Source: Calliphora vicina (lineage: Eukaryota > Arthropoda > Insecta > Diptera > Calliphoridae). Taken from it: a DNA stretch of 64,000 nt. The position numbers and the translations under genes are program-made. How positions within the stretch are numbered: the first letter of the stretch is position 1; every line of letters starts with the position of its first letter. Of this stretch, positions 1 through 12,480 are shown piece by piece. The DNA lies in the NCBI RefSeq assembly GCF_958450345.1, contig NW_027052602.1:212926-276925 (forward strand). Direction: 5' to 3'. The notes below the pieces were generated by a model, which made no database searches, was not told the DNA's origin, and saw only the letters and a list, made by a program, of their open reading frames with translations.

Positions 1-147
1 CCCAAAATTACCCCAGTTTTTAACGACTTCATATAAATCGCAATTCTAAAGGCCCCTAAAGTGCAAGGAAGCTAGTTTTTTTATATTTGGATTGCATGAG
101 ATTGTAGCTTTCTAACAAAGTATAACTTAAGTAGCTAGCATAAACAG

Positions 148-174
148 TACCCGATATATATGCGGGTATATCGG
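148..174. other. Two-state dyad next to the palindrome (representative copy)
   Basis: Two inverted repeats overlap. TACCCG (148-153) pairs with CGGGTA (163-168) around a 9-nt loop. Alternatively CCGATATA (151-158) pairs with TATATCGG (167-174) around an 8-nt loop. They share bases, so only one can form at a time. The second stem ends where the 22-bp palindrome begins, sharing the GG at 173-174. The arrangement recurs in most monomers with the GCGGG loop. Whether it folds in vivo is not known. Confidence 0.8.
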
Positions 175-194
175 ACATTTTTCGAAAAATGTCC
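173..194. other. Perfect 22-bp palindrome in the satellite monomer (representative copy)
   Basis: The left arm GGACATTTTTC (173-183) is followed with no spacer by its exact reverse complement (184-194), centred on TTCGAA. The same sequence recurs about once per 192 bp. Common variants trim the symmetry but keep the 18-bp core ACATTTTTCGAAAAATGT: 'GTTACAAAATT' monomers lose the outer two pairs, and 'GGAAATTTTTCG' monomers lose one inner pair. DNA of this kind can extrude a cruciform or bind a symmetric protein dimer, and a transcript would form a hairpin. No factor is identified. Confidence 0.95.
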
Positions 195-364
195 CAAAAT
201 TACCCAGTTTTTAACGACTTCATATAAATCGCAATTTTAAAAGGCCCTAAAGAGCTAGGAAGCTAAATTTTTTTATATTTGGATGGCATGATATTGTAGC
301 TTTCTAACAAAGTATAACTTAAGTAGCTAGCATAAACAGTACCCGATATATATGCGGGTATACC
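173..364. repeat. Representative satellite monomer (192 bp)
   Basis: One unit, taken from palindrome start to palindrome start. In order it holds the 22-bp palindrome (173-194), a conserved A/C-rich stretch ('CAAAATTACCC'), and the near-invariant 'TTTTTAACGACTTCATATA' segment. A variable middle follows (AAGGCCC, GAGCTAGG, T-run, GGATGGCATGA), then the conserved 'TTGTAGCTTTCTAAC', the 8-bp palindrome ACTTAAGT, a GCTAGC palindrome, and the TACCCG...CGGGTA dyad just before the next palindrome. Most class-defining changes lie in the middle, while the dyad end and 'TTTTTAACGACTTC' change little. This is seen by eye over many copies, not from a computed alignment. Confidence 0.9.
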
Positions 365-854
365 GGACATTTTTCGATAAATGTCCCAAAATTACCCCAG
401 TTTTTAACGACTTCATATAAATCGCAATTTTAAAAGGCCCTAAAGAGCTAGGAAGCTAAATTTTTTTACGTTTAGATGGCATGAGATTGTAGCTTTCTAA
501 CAAGGTATAACTTAAGTAGCTAGCATAAATAGTACCGGATATATATGCGGGTATATCGGACATTTTTCGAAAAATGCCCCAAAAATAACCCAGTTTTTAA
601 CGACTTCATATAAATCACAATTCTAAAGGCCCCTAAAGAGCTAGAAAGCTAAATTTTTTTATATTTAAATGGCATGAGATTGTAGCTTTCTAACAAGGTA
701 TAACTTAAGTACCTTGCATAAATAGTACCCGATATATATGCGGGTGTATCGGACATTTTTCGAAAAATGTCACAAAATTACCCCAGTTTTTAACGACTTC
801 ATATAAATCGCAATTCTAAAGGCCCCTAAAGTGCTAGGAAGCTAGTTTTTTTAT

Positions 855-3468
855 ATTTGGATTGCACGAGATTGTAGCTTTCTAACAAAGTATAACTTAA
901 GTAGCTAGCATAAACAGTACCCGATATATATGCGGGTATATCGGACATTTTTCGAAAAATGTCCCAAAATTACCCAGTTTTTAACGACTTCATATAAATC
1001 GCAATTTTAAAAGGCCCTAAAGAGCTAGGAAGCTAAATTTTTTTATATTTGGATGGCATGATATTGTAGCTTTCTAACAAAGTATAACTTAAGTAGCTAG
1101 CGTAAACAGTACCCGATATATATGCCGGACATTTTTCGAAAAATGTCCCAAAATTACCCCAGTTTTTAACGACTTCATATAAATCGAAATTTTAAAAGGC
1201 CCTAAAGAGCTAGGAAGCTAAATTTTTCTACATTTAGATGGCATGAGATTGTAGCTTTCTAACAAGGTATAACTTAAGTAGCTAGCATAAATAGTACCCG
1301 ATATATATGCGGGTATATCGGACATTTTTCGAAAAATGTCTCAAAATTACCCAGTTTTTAACGACTTCATATAAATCGCAATTTTAAAAGGCCCTAAAGA
1401 GCTAGGAAGCTAAATTTTTCTATATTTGGATGGCATGAAATTGTAGCTTTCTAACAAGGTATAACTTAAGTAGCTAGCATAAACAGTACCCGATATATAT
1501 GCGGGTATACCCCAGTTTTTAACGACTTCATATAAATCGCAATTTTAAAAGGCCCTAAAGAGCTAGAAAGCAAAATTTTTTTATATTTAAATGGCATGAG
1601 ATTGTAGCTTTCTAACAAGGTATAACTTAAGTAGCTGGCATAAATAGTACCCGATATATATGCGGGTATATCGGACATTTTTCGAAAAATGTTACAAAAT
1701 TACCCCAGTTTTTAACGACTTCATATAAATCGCAATTTTAAAAGGCCCTAAAGAGCTAGAAAGCTAAATTTTTTTATATTTAAATGGCATGAGATTGTAG
1801 CTTTCTAACAAGGTATAACTTAAGTAGCTAGCATAAATAGTACCCGATATATATGCGGGTATATCGGACATTTTTCGAAAAATGTCCCAAAATTACCCCA
1901 GTTTTTAACGACTTCATATAAATCGCAATTCTAAAGGCCCCTAAAGTGCAAGGAAGCTAGTTTTTTTATATTTGGATTGCATGAGATTGTAGCTTTCTAA
2001 CAAAGTATAACTTAAGTAGCTAGCATAAACAGTACCCGATATATATGCGGGTATATCGGACATTTTTCGAAAAATGTCCCAAAATTACCCAGTTTTTAAC
2101 GACTTCATATAAATCGCAATTTTAAAAGGCCCTAAAGAGCTAGGAAGCTAAATTTTTTTATATTTGGATTGCACGAGATTGTAGCTTTCTAACAAAGTAT
2201 AACTTAAGTAGCTAGCATAAACAGTACCCGATATATATGCGGGTATATCGGACATTTTTCGAAAAATGTCCCAAAATTACCCAGTTTTTAACGACTTCAT
2301 ATAAATCGCAATTTTAAAAGGCCCTAAAGAGCTAGGAAGCTAAATTTTTTTATATTTGGATGGCATGATATTGTAGCTTTCTAACAAAGTATAACTTAAG
2401 TAGCTAGCGTAAACAGTACCCGATATATATGCCGGACATTTTTCGAAAAATGTCCCAAAATTACCCCAGTTTTTAACGACTTCATATAAATCGAAATTTT
2501 AAAAGGCCCTAAAGAGCTAGGAAGCTAAATTTTTCTACATTTAGATGGCATGAGATTGTAGCTTTCTAACAAGGTATAACTTAAGTAGCTAGCATAAATA
2601 GTACCCGATATATATGCGGGTATATCGGACATTTTTCGAAAAATGTCCCAAAATTACCCAGTTTTTAACGACTTCATATAAATCGCAATTTTAAAAGGCC
2701 CTAAAGAGCTAGGAAGCTAAATTTTTCTATATTTGGATGGCATGAAATTGTAGCTTTCTAACAAGGTATAACTTAAGTAGCTAGCATAAACAGTACCCGA
2801 TATATATGCGGGTATACCCCAGTTTTTAACGACTTCATATAAATCGCAATTTTAAAAGGCCCTAAAGAGCTAGAAAGCAAAATTTTTTTATATTTAAATG
2901 GCATGAGATTGTAGCTTTCTAACAAGGTATAACTTAAGTAGCTGGCATAAATAGTACCCGATATATATGCGGGTATATCGGACATTTTTCGAAAAATGTT
3001 ACAAAATTACCCCAGTTTTTAACGACTTCATATAAATCGCAATTTTAAAAGGCCCTAAAGAGCTAGAAAGCTAAATTTTTTTATATTTAAATGGCATGAG
3101 ATTGTAGCTTTCTAACAAGGTATAACTTAAGTAGCTAGCATAAATAGTACCCGATATATATGCGGGTATATCGGACATTTTTCGAAAAATGTCCCAAAAT
3201 TACCCCAGTTTTTAACGACTTCATATAAATCGCAATTCTAAAGGCCCCTAAAGTGCAAGGAAGCTAGTTTTTTTATATTTGGATTGCATGAGATTGTAGC
3301 TTTCTAACAAAGTATAACTTAAGTAGCTAGCATAAACAGTACCCGATATATATGCGGGTATATCGGACATTTTTCGAAAAATGTCCCAAAATTACCCAGT
3401 TTTTAACGACTTCATATAAATCGCAATTTTAAAAGGCCCTAAAGAGCTAGGAAGCTAAATTTTTTTAT
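855..3468. repeat. Tandem duplication of a 1,307-bp higher-order unit
   Basis: Linked variants repeat at an exact offset of 1,307 bp: 'ATTGCACGAG' at 861 and 2168; 'CCCAAAATTACCCC...GTGCAAGG' starting at 1886 and 3193; and the palindrome-less 'GGGTATACCCCAG' near 1504 and 2811. The copies run from about 855 to 2161 and 2162 to 3468, where the next class marker breaks the match. They appear nearly identical, for example GTCTC versus GTCCC near 1338/2645, so the duplication is recent. The start of the window (1 to ~575) is also repeated at an offset of 3,192 bp. Confidence 0.85.
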
Positions 3469-6400
3469 ATTTGGATGGCATGATATTGTAGCTTTCTAAC
3501 AAAGTATAACTTAAGTAGCTAGCATAAACAGTACCCGATATATATGCGGGTATACCGGACATTTTTCGATAAATGTCCCAAAATTACCCCAGTTTTTAAC
3601 GACTTCATATAAATCGCAATTTTAAAAGGCCCTAAAGAGCTAGGAAGCTAAATTTTTTTACGTTTAGATGGCATGAGATTGTAGCTTTCTAACAAGGTAT
3701 AACTTAAGTAGCTAGCATAAATAGTACCGGATATATATGCGGGTATATCGGACATTTTTCGAAAAATGTCCCAAAATTACCCCAGTTTTTAACGACTTCA
3801 TATAAATCACAATTCTAAAGGCCCCTAAAGAGCTAGAAAGCTAAATTTTTTATATTTAGATGGCATGAGATTGTAGCTTTCTAACAAGGTGTAACTTAAG
3901 TAGCTAGCATAAATAGTACCCGATATATATGCGGGTATATCGGACATTTTTCGAAAAATGTTACAAAATTACCCCAGTTTTTAACGACTTCATATAAATC
4001 GCAATTTTAAAAGGCCCTAAAGAGCTAGAAAGCTAAATTTTTTTATATTTAAATGGCATGAGATTGTAGCTTTCTAACAAGGTATAACTTAAGTACCTTG
4101 CATAAATAGTACCCGATATATATGCGGGTGTATCGGACATTTTTCGAAAAATGTCCCAAAATTACCCCAGTTTTTAACGACTTCATATAAATCGCAATTC
4201 TAAAGGCCCCTAAAGTGCTAGGAAGCTAGTTTTTTTATATTTGGATTGCACGAGATTGTAGCTTTCTAACAAAGTATAACTTAAGTAGCTAGCATAAACA
4301 GTACCCGATATATATGCGGGTATATCGGACATTTTTCGAAAAATGTCCCAAAATTACCCAGTTTTTAACGACTTCATATAAATCGCAATTTTAAAAGGCC
4401 CTAAAGAGCTAGGAAGCTAAATTTTTTTATATTTGGATGGCATGATATTGTAGCTTTCTAAGTAAACAGTACCCGAAATATATGCCGGACATTTTTCGAA
4501 AAATGTCCCAAAATTACCCCAGTTTTTAACGACTTCATATAAATCGAAATTTTAAAAGGCCCTAAAGAGCTAGGAAGCTAAATTTTTCTACATTTAGATG
4601 GCATGAGATTGTAGCTTTCTAACAAGGTATAACTTAAGTAGCTAGCATAAATAGTACCCGATATATATGCGGGTATATCGGACATTTTTCGAAAAATGTC
4701 CCAAAATTACCCCAGTTTTTAACGACTTCATATCAATCGCAATTCTAAAGGCCCCTAAAGAGCTAGAAAGCTAAATTTTTTATAATGAGATTGTAGCTTT
4801 CTAACAAGGTATAACTTAAGTAGCTAGCATAAATAGTACCCGATATATATGCGGGTATATCGGACATTTTTCGAAAAATGTCCCAAAATTACCCAGTTTT
4901 TAACGACTTCATATAAATCGCAATTTTAAAAGGCCCTAAAGAGCTAGGAAGCTAAATTTTTCTATATTTGGATGGCATGAAACTGTAGCTTTCTAACAAG
5001 GTATAACTTAAGTAGCTAGCATAAGCAGTACCCGATATATATGCGGGTATACCCCAGTTTTTAACGACTTCATATAAATCGCAATTTTAAAAGGCCCTAA
5101 AGAGCTAGAAAGCAAAATTTTTTTATATTTAAATGGCATGAGATTGTAGCTTTCTAACAAGGTATAACTTAAGTAGCTGGCATAAATAGTACCCGATATA
5201 TATGCGGGTATATCGGACATTTTTCGAAAAATGTTACAAAATTACCCCAGTTTTTAACGACTTCATATAAATCGCAATTTTAAAAGGCCCTAAAGAGCTA
5301 GAAAGCTAAATTTTTTTATATTTAAATGGCATGAGATTGTAGCTTTCTAACAAGGTATAACTTAAGTAGCTAGCATAAATAGTACCCGATATATATGCGG
5401 GTATATCGGACATTTTTCGAAAAATGTCCCAAAATTACCCCAGTTTTTAACGACTTCATATAAATCGCAATTCTAAAGGCCTCTAAAGTGCAAGGAAGCT
5501 AGTTTTTTTATATTTGGATTGCATGAGATTGTAGCTTTCTAACAAAGTATAACTTAAGTAGCTAGCATAAACAGTACCCGATATATATGCGGGTATACCG
5601 GACATTTTTCGATAAATGTCCCAAAATTACCCCAGTTTTTAACGACTTCATATAAATCGCAATTTTAAAAGGCCCTAAAGAGCTAGGAAGCTAAATTTTT
5701 TTATATTTGGATGGCATGATATTGTAGCTTTCTAACAAAGTATAACTTAAGTAGCTAGCGTAAACAGTACCCGATATATATGCGGGTATACCGGACATTT
5801 TTCGATAAATGTCCCAAAATTACCCCAGTTTTTAACGACTTCATATAAATCGCAATTTTAAAAGGCCCTAAAGAGCTAGGAAGCTAAATTTTTTTACGTT
5901 TAGATGGCATGAGATTGTAGCTTTCTAACAAGGTATAACTTAAGTAGCTAGCATAAATAGTACCGGATATATATGCGGGTATATCGGACATTTTTCGAAA
6001 AATGTCCCAAAATTACCCCAGTTTTTAACAACTTCATATAAATCACAATTCTAAAGGCCCCGAAAGAGCTAGAAAGCTAAATTTTTTTATATTTAGATGG
6101 CATGAGATTGTAGCTTTCTAACAAGGTATAACTTAAGTAGCTATCATAAACAGTACCCGATATATATGCGGGTATACCGGACATTTTTCGAAAAATGTCC
6201 CAAAATTACCCCAGTTTTTAACGACTTCATATAAATCGCAATTCTAAAGGCCCCTAAAGTGCTAGGAAGCTACATTTTCTATATTTGGATGGCATGAGAT
6301 TGTAGCTTTCTAACAGGGTATAACTTAAGTAGCTAGCATAAATAGTACCCGATATATATGCGGGTATATCGGACATTTTTCGAAAAATGTTACAAAATTA

Positions 6401-9400
6401 CCCCAGTTTTTAACGACTTCATATAAATCGCAATTTTAAAAGGCCCTAAAGAGCTAGAAAGCTAAATTTTTTTATATTTAAATGGCATGAGATTGTAGCT
6501 TTCTAACAAGGTATAACTTAAGTACCTTGCATAAATAGTACCCGATATATATGCGGGTGTATCGGACATTTTTCGAAAAATGTCCCAAAATTACCCCAGT
6601 TTTTAACGACTTCATATAAATCGCAATTCTAAAGGCCCCTAAAGTGCTAGGAAGCTAGTTTTTTTATATTTGGATTGCACGAGATTGTAGCTTTCTAACA
6701 AAGTATAACTTAAGTAGCTAGCATAAACAGTACCCGATATATATGCGGGTATATCGGACATTTTTCGAAAAATGTCCCAAAATTACCCAGTTTTTAACGA
6801 CTTCATATAAATCGCAATTTTAAAAGGCCCTAAAGAGCTAGGAAGCTAAATTTTTTTATATTTGGATGGCATGATATTGTAGCTTTCTAACAAAGTATAA
6901 CTTAAGTAGCTAGCGTAAACAGTACCCGATATATATGCCGGACATTTTTCGAAAAATGTCCCAAAATTACCCCAGTTTTTAACGACTTCATATAAATCGA
7001 AATTTTAAAAGGCCCTAAAGAGCTAGGAAGCTAAATTTTTCTACATTTAGATGGCATGAGATTGTAGCTTTCTAACAAGGTATAACTTAAGTAGCTAGCA
7101 TAAATAGTACCCGATATATATGCGGGTATATCGGACATTTTTCGAAAAATGTCCCAAAATTACCCCAGTTTTTAACGACTTCATATCAATCGCAATTCTA
7201 AAGGCCCCTAAAGAGCTAGAAAGCTAAATTTTTTTTATAATGAGATTGTAGCTTTCTAACAGGTATAACTTAAGTAGCTAGCATAAATAGTACCCGATAT
7301 ATATGCGGGTATATCGGACATTTTTCGAAAAATGTCCCAAAATTACCACAGTTTTTAACGACTTCATATAAATCGCAATTTTAAAAGGCCCTAAAGAGCT
7401 AGGAAGCTAAATTTTTCTATATTTGGATGGCATGAAATTGTAGCTTTCTAACAAGGTATAACTTAAGTAGCTAGCATAAACAGTACCCGATATATATGCG
7501 GGTATACCCCAGTTTTTAACGACTTCATATAAATCGCAATTTTTAAAAGGCCCTAAAGAGCTAGAAAGCAAAATTTTTTTATATTTAAATGGCATGAGAT
7601 TGTAGCTTTCTAACAAGGTATAACTTAAGTAGCTGGCATAAATAGTACCCGATATATATGCGGGTATATCGGACATTTTTCGAAAAATGTTACAAAATTA
7701 CCCCAGTTTTTAACGACTTCATATAAATCGCAATTTTAAAAGGCCCTAAAGAGCTAGAAAGCTAAATTTTTTATATTTAAATGGCATGAGATTGTAGCTT
7801 TCTAACAAGGTATAACTTAAGTAGCTAGCATAAATAGTACCCGATATATATGCGGGTGTATCGGACATTTTTCGAAAAATGTCCCAAAATTACCCAGTTT
7901 TTAACGACTTCATATAAATCGCAATTTTAAAAGGCCCTAAAGAGCTAGGAAGCCAAATTTTTTTATATTTGGATGGCATGATATTGTAGCTTTCTAACAA
8001 AGTATAACTTAAGTAGCTAGCATAAACAGTACCCGATATATATGCGGGTATACCCCAGTTTTTAACGACTTCATATAAATCGCAATTTTAAAAGGCCCTA
8101 AAGAGCTAGAAAGCAAAATTTTTTTATATTTAAATGGCATGAGATTGTAGCTTTCTAACAAGGTATAACTTAAGTAGCTGGCATAAATAGTACCCGATAT
8201 ATATGCGGGTATATCGGACATTTTTCGAAAAATGTTACAAAATTACCCCAGTTTTTAACGACTTCATATAAATCGCAATTTTAAAAGGCCCTAAAGAGCT
8301 AGATAGCTAAATTTTTTTATATTTAAATGGCATGAGATTGTAGCTTTCTAACAAGGTATAACTTAAGTAGCTAGCATAAATAGTACCCGATATATATGCG
8401 GGTGTATCGGACATTTTTCGAAAAATGTCCCAAAATTACCCAGTTTTTAACGACTTCATATAAATCGCAATTTTAAAAGGCCCCTAAAGTGCTAGGAAGC
8501 TAGTTTTTTTATATTTGGATTGCATGAGATTGTAGCTTTCTAACAAAGTATAACTTAAGTAGCTAGCATAAACAGTACCCGATATATATGCGGGTATACC
8601 CCAGTTTTTAACGACTTCATATAAATCGCAATTTTAAAAGGCCCTAAAGAGCTAGGGTATATCGGAAATTTTTCGAAAAATGTCCCAAAATTACCCCAGT
8701 TTTTAACGACTTCATATAAATCGCAATTCTAAAGGCCCCTAAAGTGCTAGGAAGCTACATTTTTTTATATTTGGATGGCATGAGATCGTAGCTTTCTAAC
8801 AGGGTATAACTTAAGTAGCTAGCATAAATAGTACCCGATATATATGCGGGTATATCGGACATTTTTCGAAAAATGTTACAAAATTACCCCAGTTTTTAAC
8901 GACTTCATATAAATCGCAATTTTAAAAGGCCCCTAAAGTGCTAGGAAGCTAGTTTTTTTATATTTGGATTGCATGAGATTGTAGCTTTCTAACAAAGTAT
9001 AACTTAAGTAGCTAGCATAAACAGTACCCGATATATATGCGGGTATATCGGACATTTTTCGAAAAATGTCCCAAAATTACCCAGTTTTTAACGACTTCAT
9101 ATAAATCGCAATTTTAAAAGGCTCTAAAGAGCTAGGAAGCTAAATTTTTTTATATTTGGATGGCATGATATTGTAGCTTTCTAACAAAGTATAACTTAAG
9201 TAGCTAGCGTAAACAGTACCCGATATATATGCGGGTATACCGGACATTTTTCGAAAAATGTCCCAAAATTACCCCAGTTTTTAACGACTTCATATAAATC
9301 GCAATTTTAAAAGGCCCTAAAGAGCTAGGAAGCTAAATTTTTTTATATTTAAATGGCATGAGATTGTAGCTTTCTAACAAGGTATAACTTAAGTAGCTGG

Positions 9401-10574
9401 CATAAATAGTACCCGATATATATGCGGGTATATCGGACATTTTTCGAAAAATGTTACAAAATTACCCCAGTTTTTAACGACTTCATATAAATCGCAATTT
9501 TAAAAGGCCCTAAAGAGCTAGAAAGCTAAATTTTTTTATATTTAAATGGCATGAGATTGTAGCTTTCTAACAAGGTATAACTTAAGTAGCTAGCATAAAT
9601 AGTACCCGATATATATGCGGGTGTATCGGACATTTTTCGAAAAATGTCCCAAAATTACCCAGTTTTTAACGACTTCATATAAATCGCAATTTTAAAAGGC
9701 CCTAAAGAGCTAGGAAGCTAAATTTTTTATATTTGGATGGCATGATATTGTAGCTTTCTAACAAAGTATAACTTAAGTAGCTAGCATAAACAGTACCCGA
9801 TATATATGCGGGTATACCCCAGTTTTTAACGACTTCATATAAATCGCAATTTTAAAAGGCCCTAAAGAGCTAGGGTATATCGGAAATTTTTCGAAAAATG
9901 TCCCAAAATTACCCCAGTTTTTAACGACTTCATATAAATCGCAATTCTAAAGGCCCCTAAAGTGCTAGGAAGCTACATTTTTTTATATTTGGATGGCATG
10001 AGATCGTAGCTTTCTAACAGGGTATAACTTAAGTAGCTAGCATAAATAGTACCCGATATATATGCGGGTATATCGGACATTTTTCGAAAAATGTTACAAA
10101 ATTACCCCAGTTTTTAACGACTTCATATAAATCGCAATTTTAAAAGGCCCCTAAAGTGCAAGGAAGCTAGTTTTTTTATATTTGGATTGCATGAGATTGT
10201 AGCTTTCTAACAAAGTATAACTTAAGTAGCTAGCATAAACAGTACCCGATATATATGCGGGTATATCGGACATTTTTCGAAAAATGTCCCAAAATTACCC
10301 AGTTTTTAACGACTTCATATAAATCGCAATTTTAAAAGGCCCTAAAGAGCTAGGAAGCTAAATTTTTTTATATTTGGATGGCATGATATTGTAGCTTTCT
10401 AACAAAGTATAACTTAAGTAGCTAGCATAAACAGTACCCGATATATATGCGGGTATACCGGACATTTTTCGAAAAATGTCCCAAAATTACCCAGTTTTTA
10501 ACGACTTCATATAAATCGCAATTTTAAAAGGCTCTAAAGAGCTAGGAAGCTAAATTTTTTTATATTTAAATGGC

Positions 10575-12480
10575 ATGAGATTGTAGCTTTCTAACAAGGT
10601 ATAACTTAAGTAGCTAGCATAAATAGTACCCGATATATATGCGGGTGTATCGGACATTTTTCGAAAAATGTCCCAAAATTACCCCAGTTTTTAACGACTT
10701 CATATAAATCGCAATTCTAAAGGCCCCTAATGTGCAAGGAAGCTAGTTTTTTTATATTTGGATTGCATGAGATTGTAGCTTTCTAACAAAGTATAACTTA
10801 AGTAGCTAGCATAAACAGTACCCGATATATATGCGGGTATATCGGACATTTTTCGAAAAATGTCCCAAAATTACCCAGTTTTTAACGACTTCATATAAAT
10901 TGCAATTTTAAAAGGCCCTAAAGAGCTAGGAAGCTAAATTTTTTTTTTAATTTGGATGGCATGATATTGTAGCTTTCTAACAAAGTATAACTTAAGTAGC
11001 TAGCATAAACAGTACCCGATATATATGCGGGTATATCGGACATTTTTCGAAAAATGTCCCAAAATTACCCAGTTTTTAACGACTTCATATAAATCGCAAT
11101 TTTTAAAGGCCCTAAAGAGCTAGGAAGCTAAATTTTTATATTTGGATGGCATGATATTGTAGCTTTCTAACAAAGTATAACTTAAGTAGCTAGCGTAAAC
11201 AGTACCCGATATATATGCCGGACATTTTTCGAAAAATGTCCCAAAATTACCCCAGTTTTTAACGACTTCATATAAATCGAAATTTTAAAAGGCCCTAAAG
11301 AGCTAGGAAGCTAAATTTTTCTACATTTAGATGGCATGAGATTGTAGCTTTCTAACAAGGTATAACTTAAGTAGCTAGCATAAATAGTACCCGATATATA
11401 TGCGGGTATATCGGACATTTTTCGGAAAGTGTCCCAAAATTACCCCAGTTTTTAACGACTTCTATCAATCGCAATTCTAAAGGCCCCTAAAGAGCCAGAA
11501 AGCTAAATTTTTTTATATTTGGATTGCATGAGATTGTAGCTTTCTAACAAGGTATAACTTAAGTAGCTAGCATAAATAGTACCCGATATATATGCGGGTG
11601 TATCGGACATTTTTCGAAAAATGTCCCAAAATTACCCCAGTTTTTAACGACTTCATATAAATCGCAATTCTAAAGGCCCCTAATGTGCAAGGAAGCTAGT
11701 TTTTTTATATTTGGATTGCATGAGATTGTAGCTTTCTAACAAAGTATAACTTAAGTAGCTAGCATAAACAGTACCCGATATATATGCGGGTATATCGGAC
11801 ATTTTTCGAAAAATGTCCCAAAATTACCCAGTTTTTAACGACTTCATATAAATTGCAATTTTAAAAGGCCCTAAAGAGCTAGGAAGCTAAATTTTTTTTT
11901 TAATTTGGATGGCATGATATTGTAGCTTTCTAACAAAGTATAACTTAAGTAGCTAGCATAAACAGTACCCGATATATATGCGGGTATATCGGACATTTTT
12001 CGAAAAATGTCCCAAAATTACCCAGTTTTTAACGACTTCATATAAATCGCAATTTTTAAAGGCCCTAAAGAGCTAGGAAGCTAAATTTTTTTATATTTGG
12101 ATGGCATGATATTGTAGCTTTCTAACAAAGTATAACTTAAGTAGCTAGCGTAAACAGTACCCGATATATATGCCGGACATTTTTCGAAAAATGTCCCAAA
12201 ATTACCCCAGTTTTTAACGACTTCATATAAATCGAAATTTTAAAAGGCCCTAAAGAGCTAGGAAGCTAAATTTTTCTACATTTAGATGGCATGAGATTGT
12301 AGCTTTCTAACAAGGTATAACTTAAGTAGCTAGCATAAATAGTACCCGATATATATGCGGGTATATCGGACATTTTTCGGAAAGTGTCCCAAAATTACCC
12401 CAGTTTTTAACGACTTCTATCAATCGCAATTCTAAAGGCCCCTAAAGAGCCAGAAAGCTAAATTTTTTTATATTTGGATT
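10575..12480. repeat. Tandem duplication of a ~953-bp five-monomer unit
   Basis: Rare variants recur 953-955 bp apart: the lengthened T-run with 'TTTAATTTGGATGG' near 10940 and 11893; 'CCCCTAATGTGCAAGG' near 10725 and 11678; and 'TTCGGAAAGTGTCCC' at 11421 and 12376. The small offset change is a T-run indel. A third, more distant copy of the 'TTCGGAAAG' monomer lies near 15511. Confidence 0.85.

Noticed and set aside
173..194. Heat-shock element in the palindrome
   Set aside because: HSEs need TTCnnGAA spacing; here TTC and GAA are directly adjacent, so the spacing is wrong.
173..210. CENP-B box in the satellite
   Set aside because: TTCGAAAAATGTCCC fits TTCGNNNNANN but has TCCC where CGGG is required, on both readings tried. 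Flies are also not known to rely on CENP-B.
1466..1678. Recurring minus-strand ORFs of 65-101 codons starting MSDIPAYISG/MSGIPAYISG throughout the array
   Set aside because: The period is 192 bp (64 codons), so one frame stays in register across monomers and gives the same peptide again and again. Length depends on which variant monomers are adjacent; there are no start context, splice or codon signs of selection. Satellite by-product.
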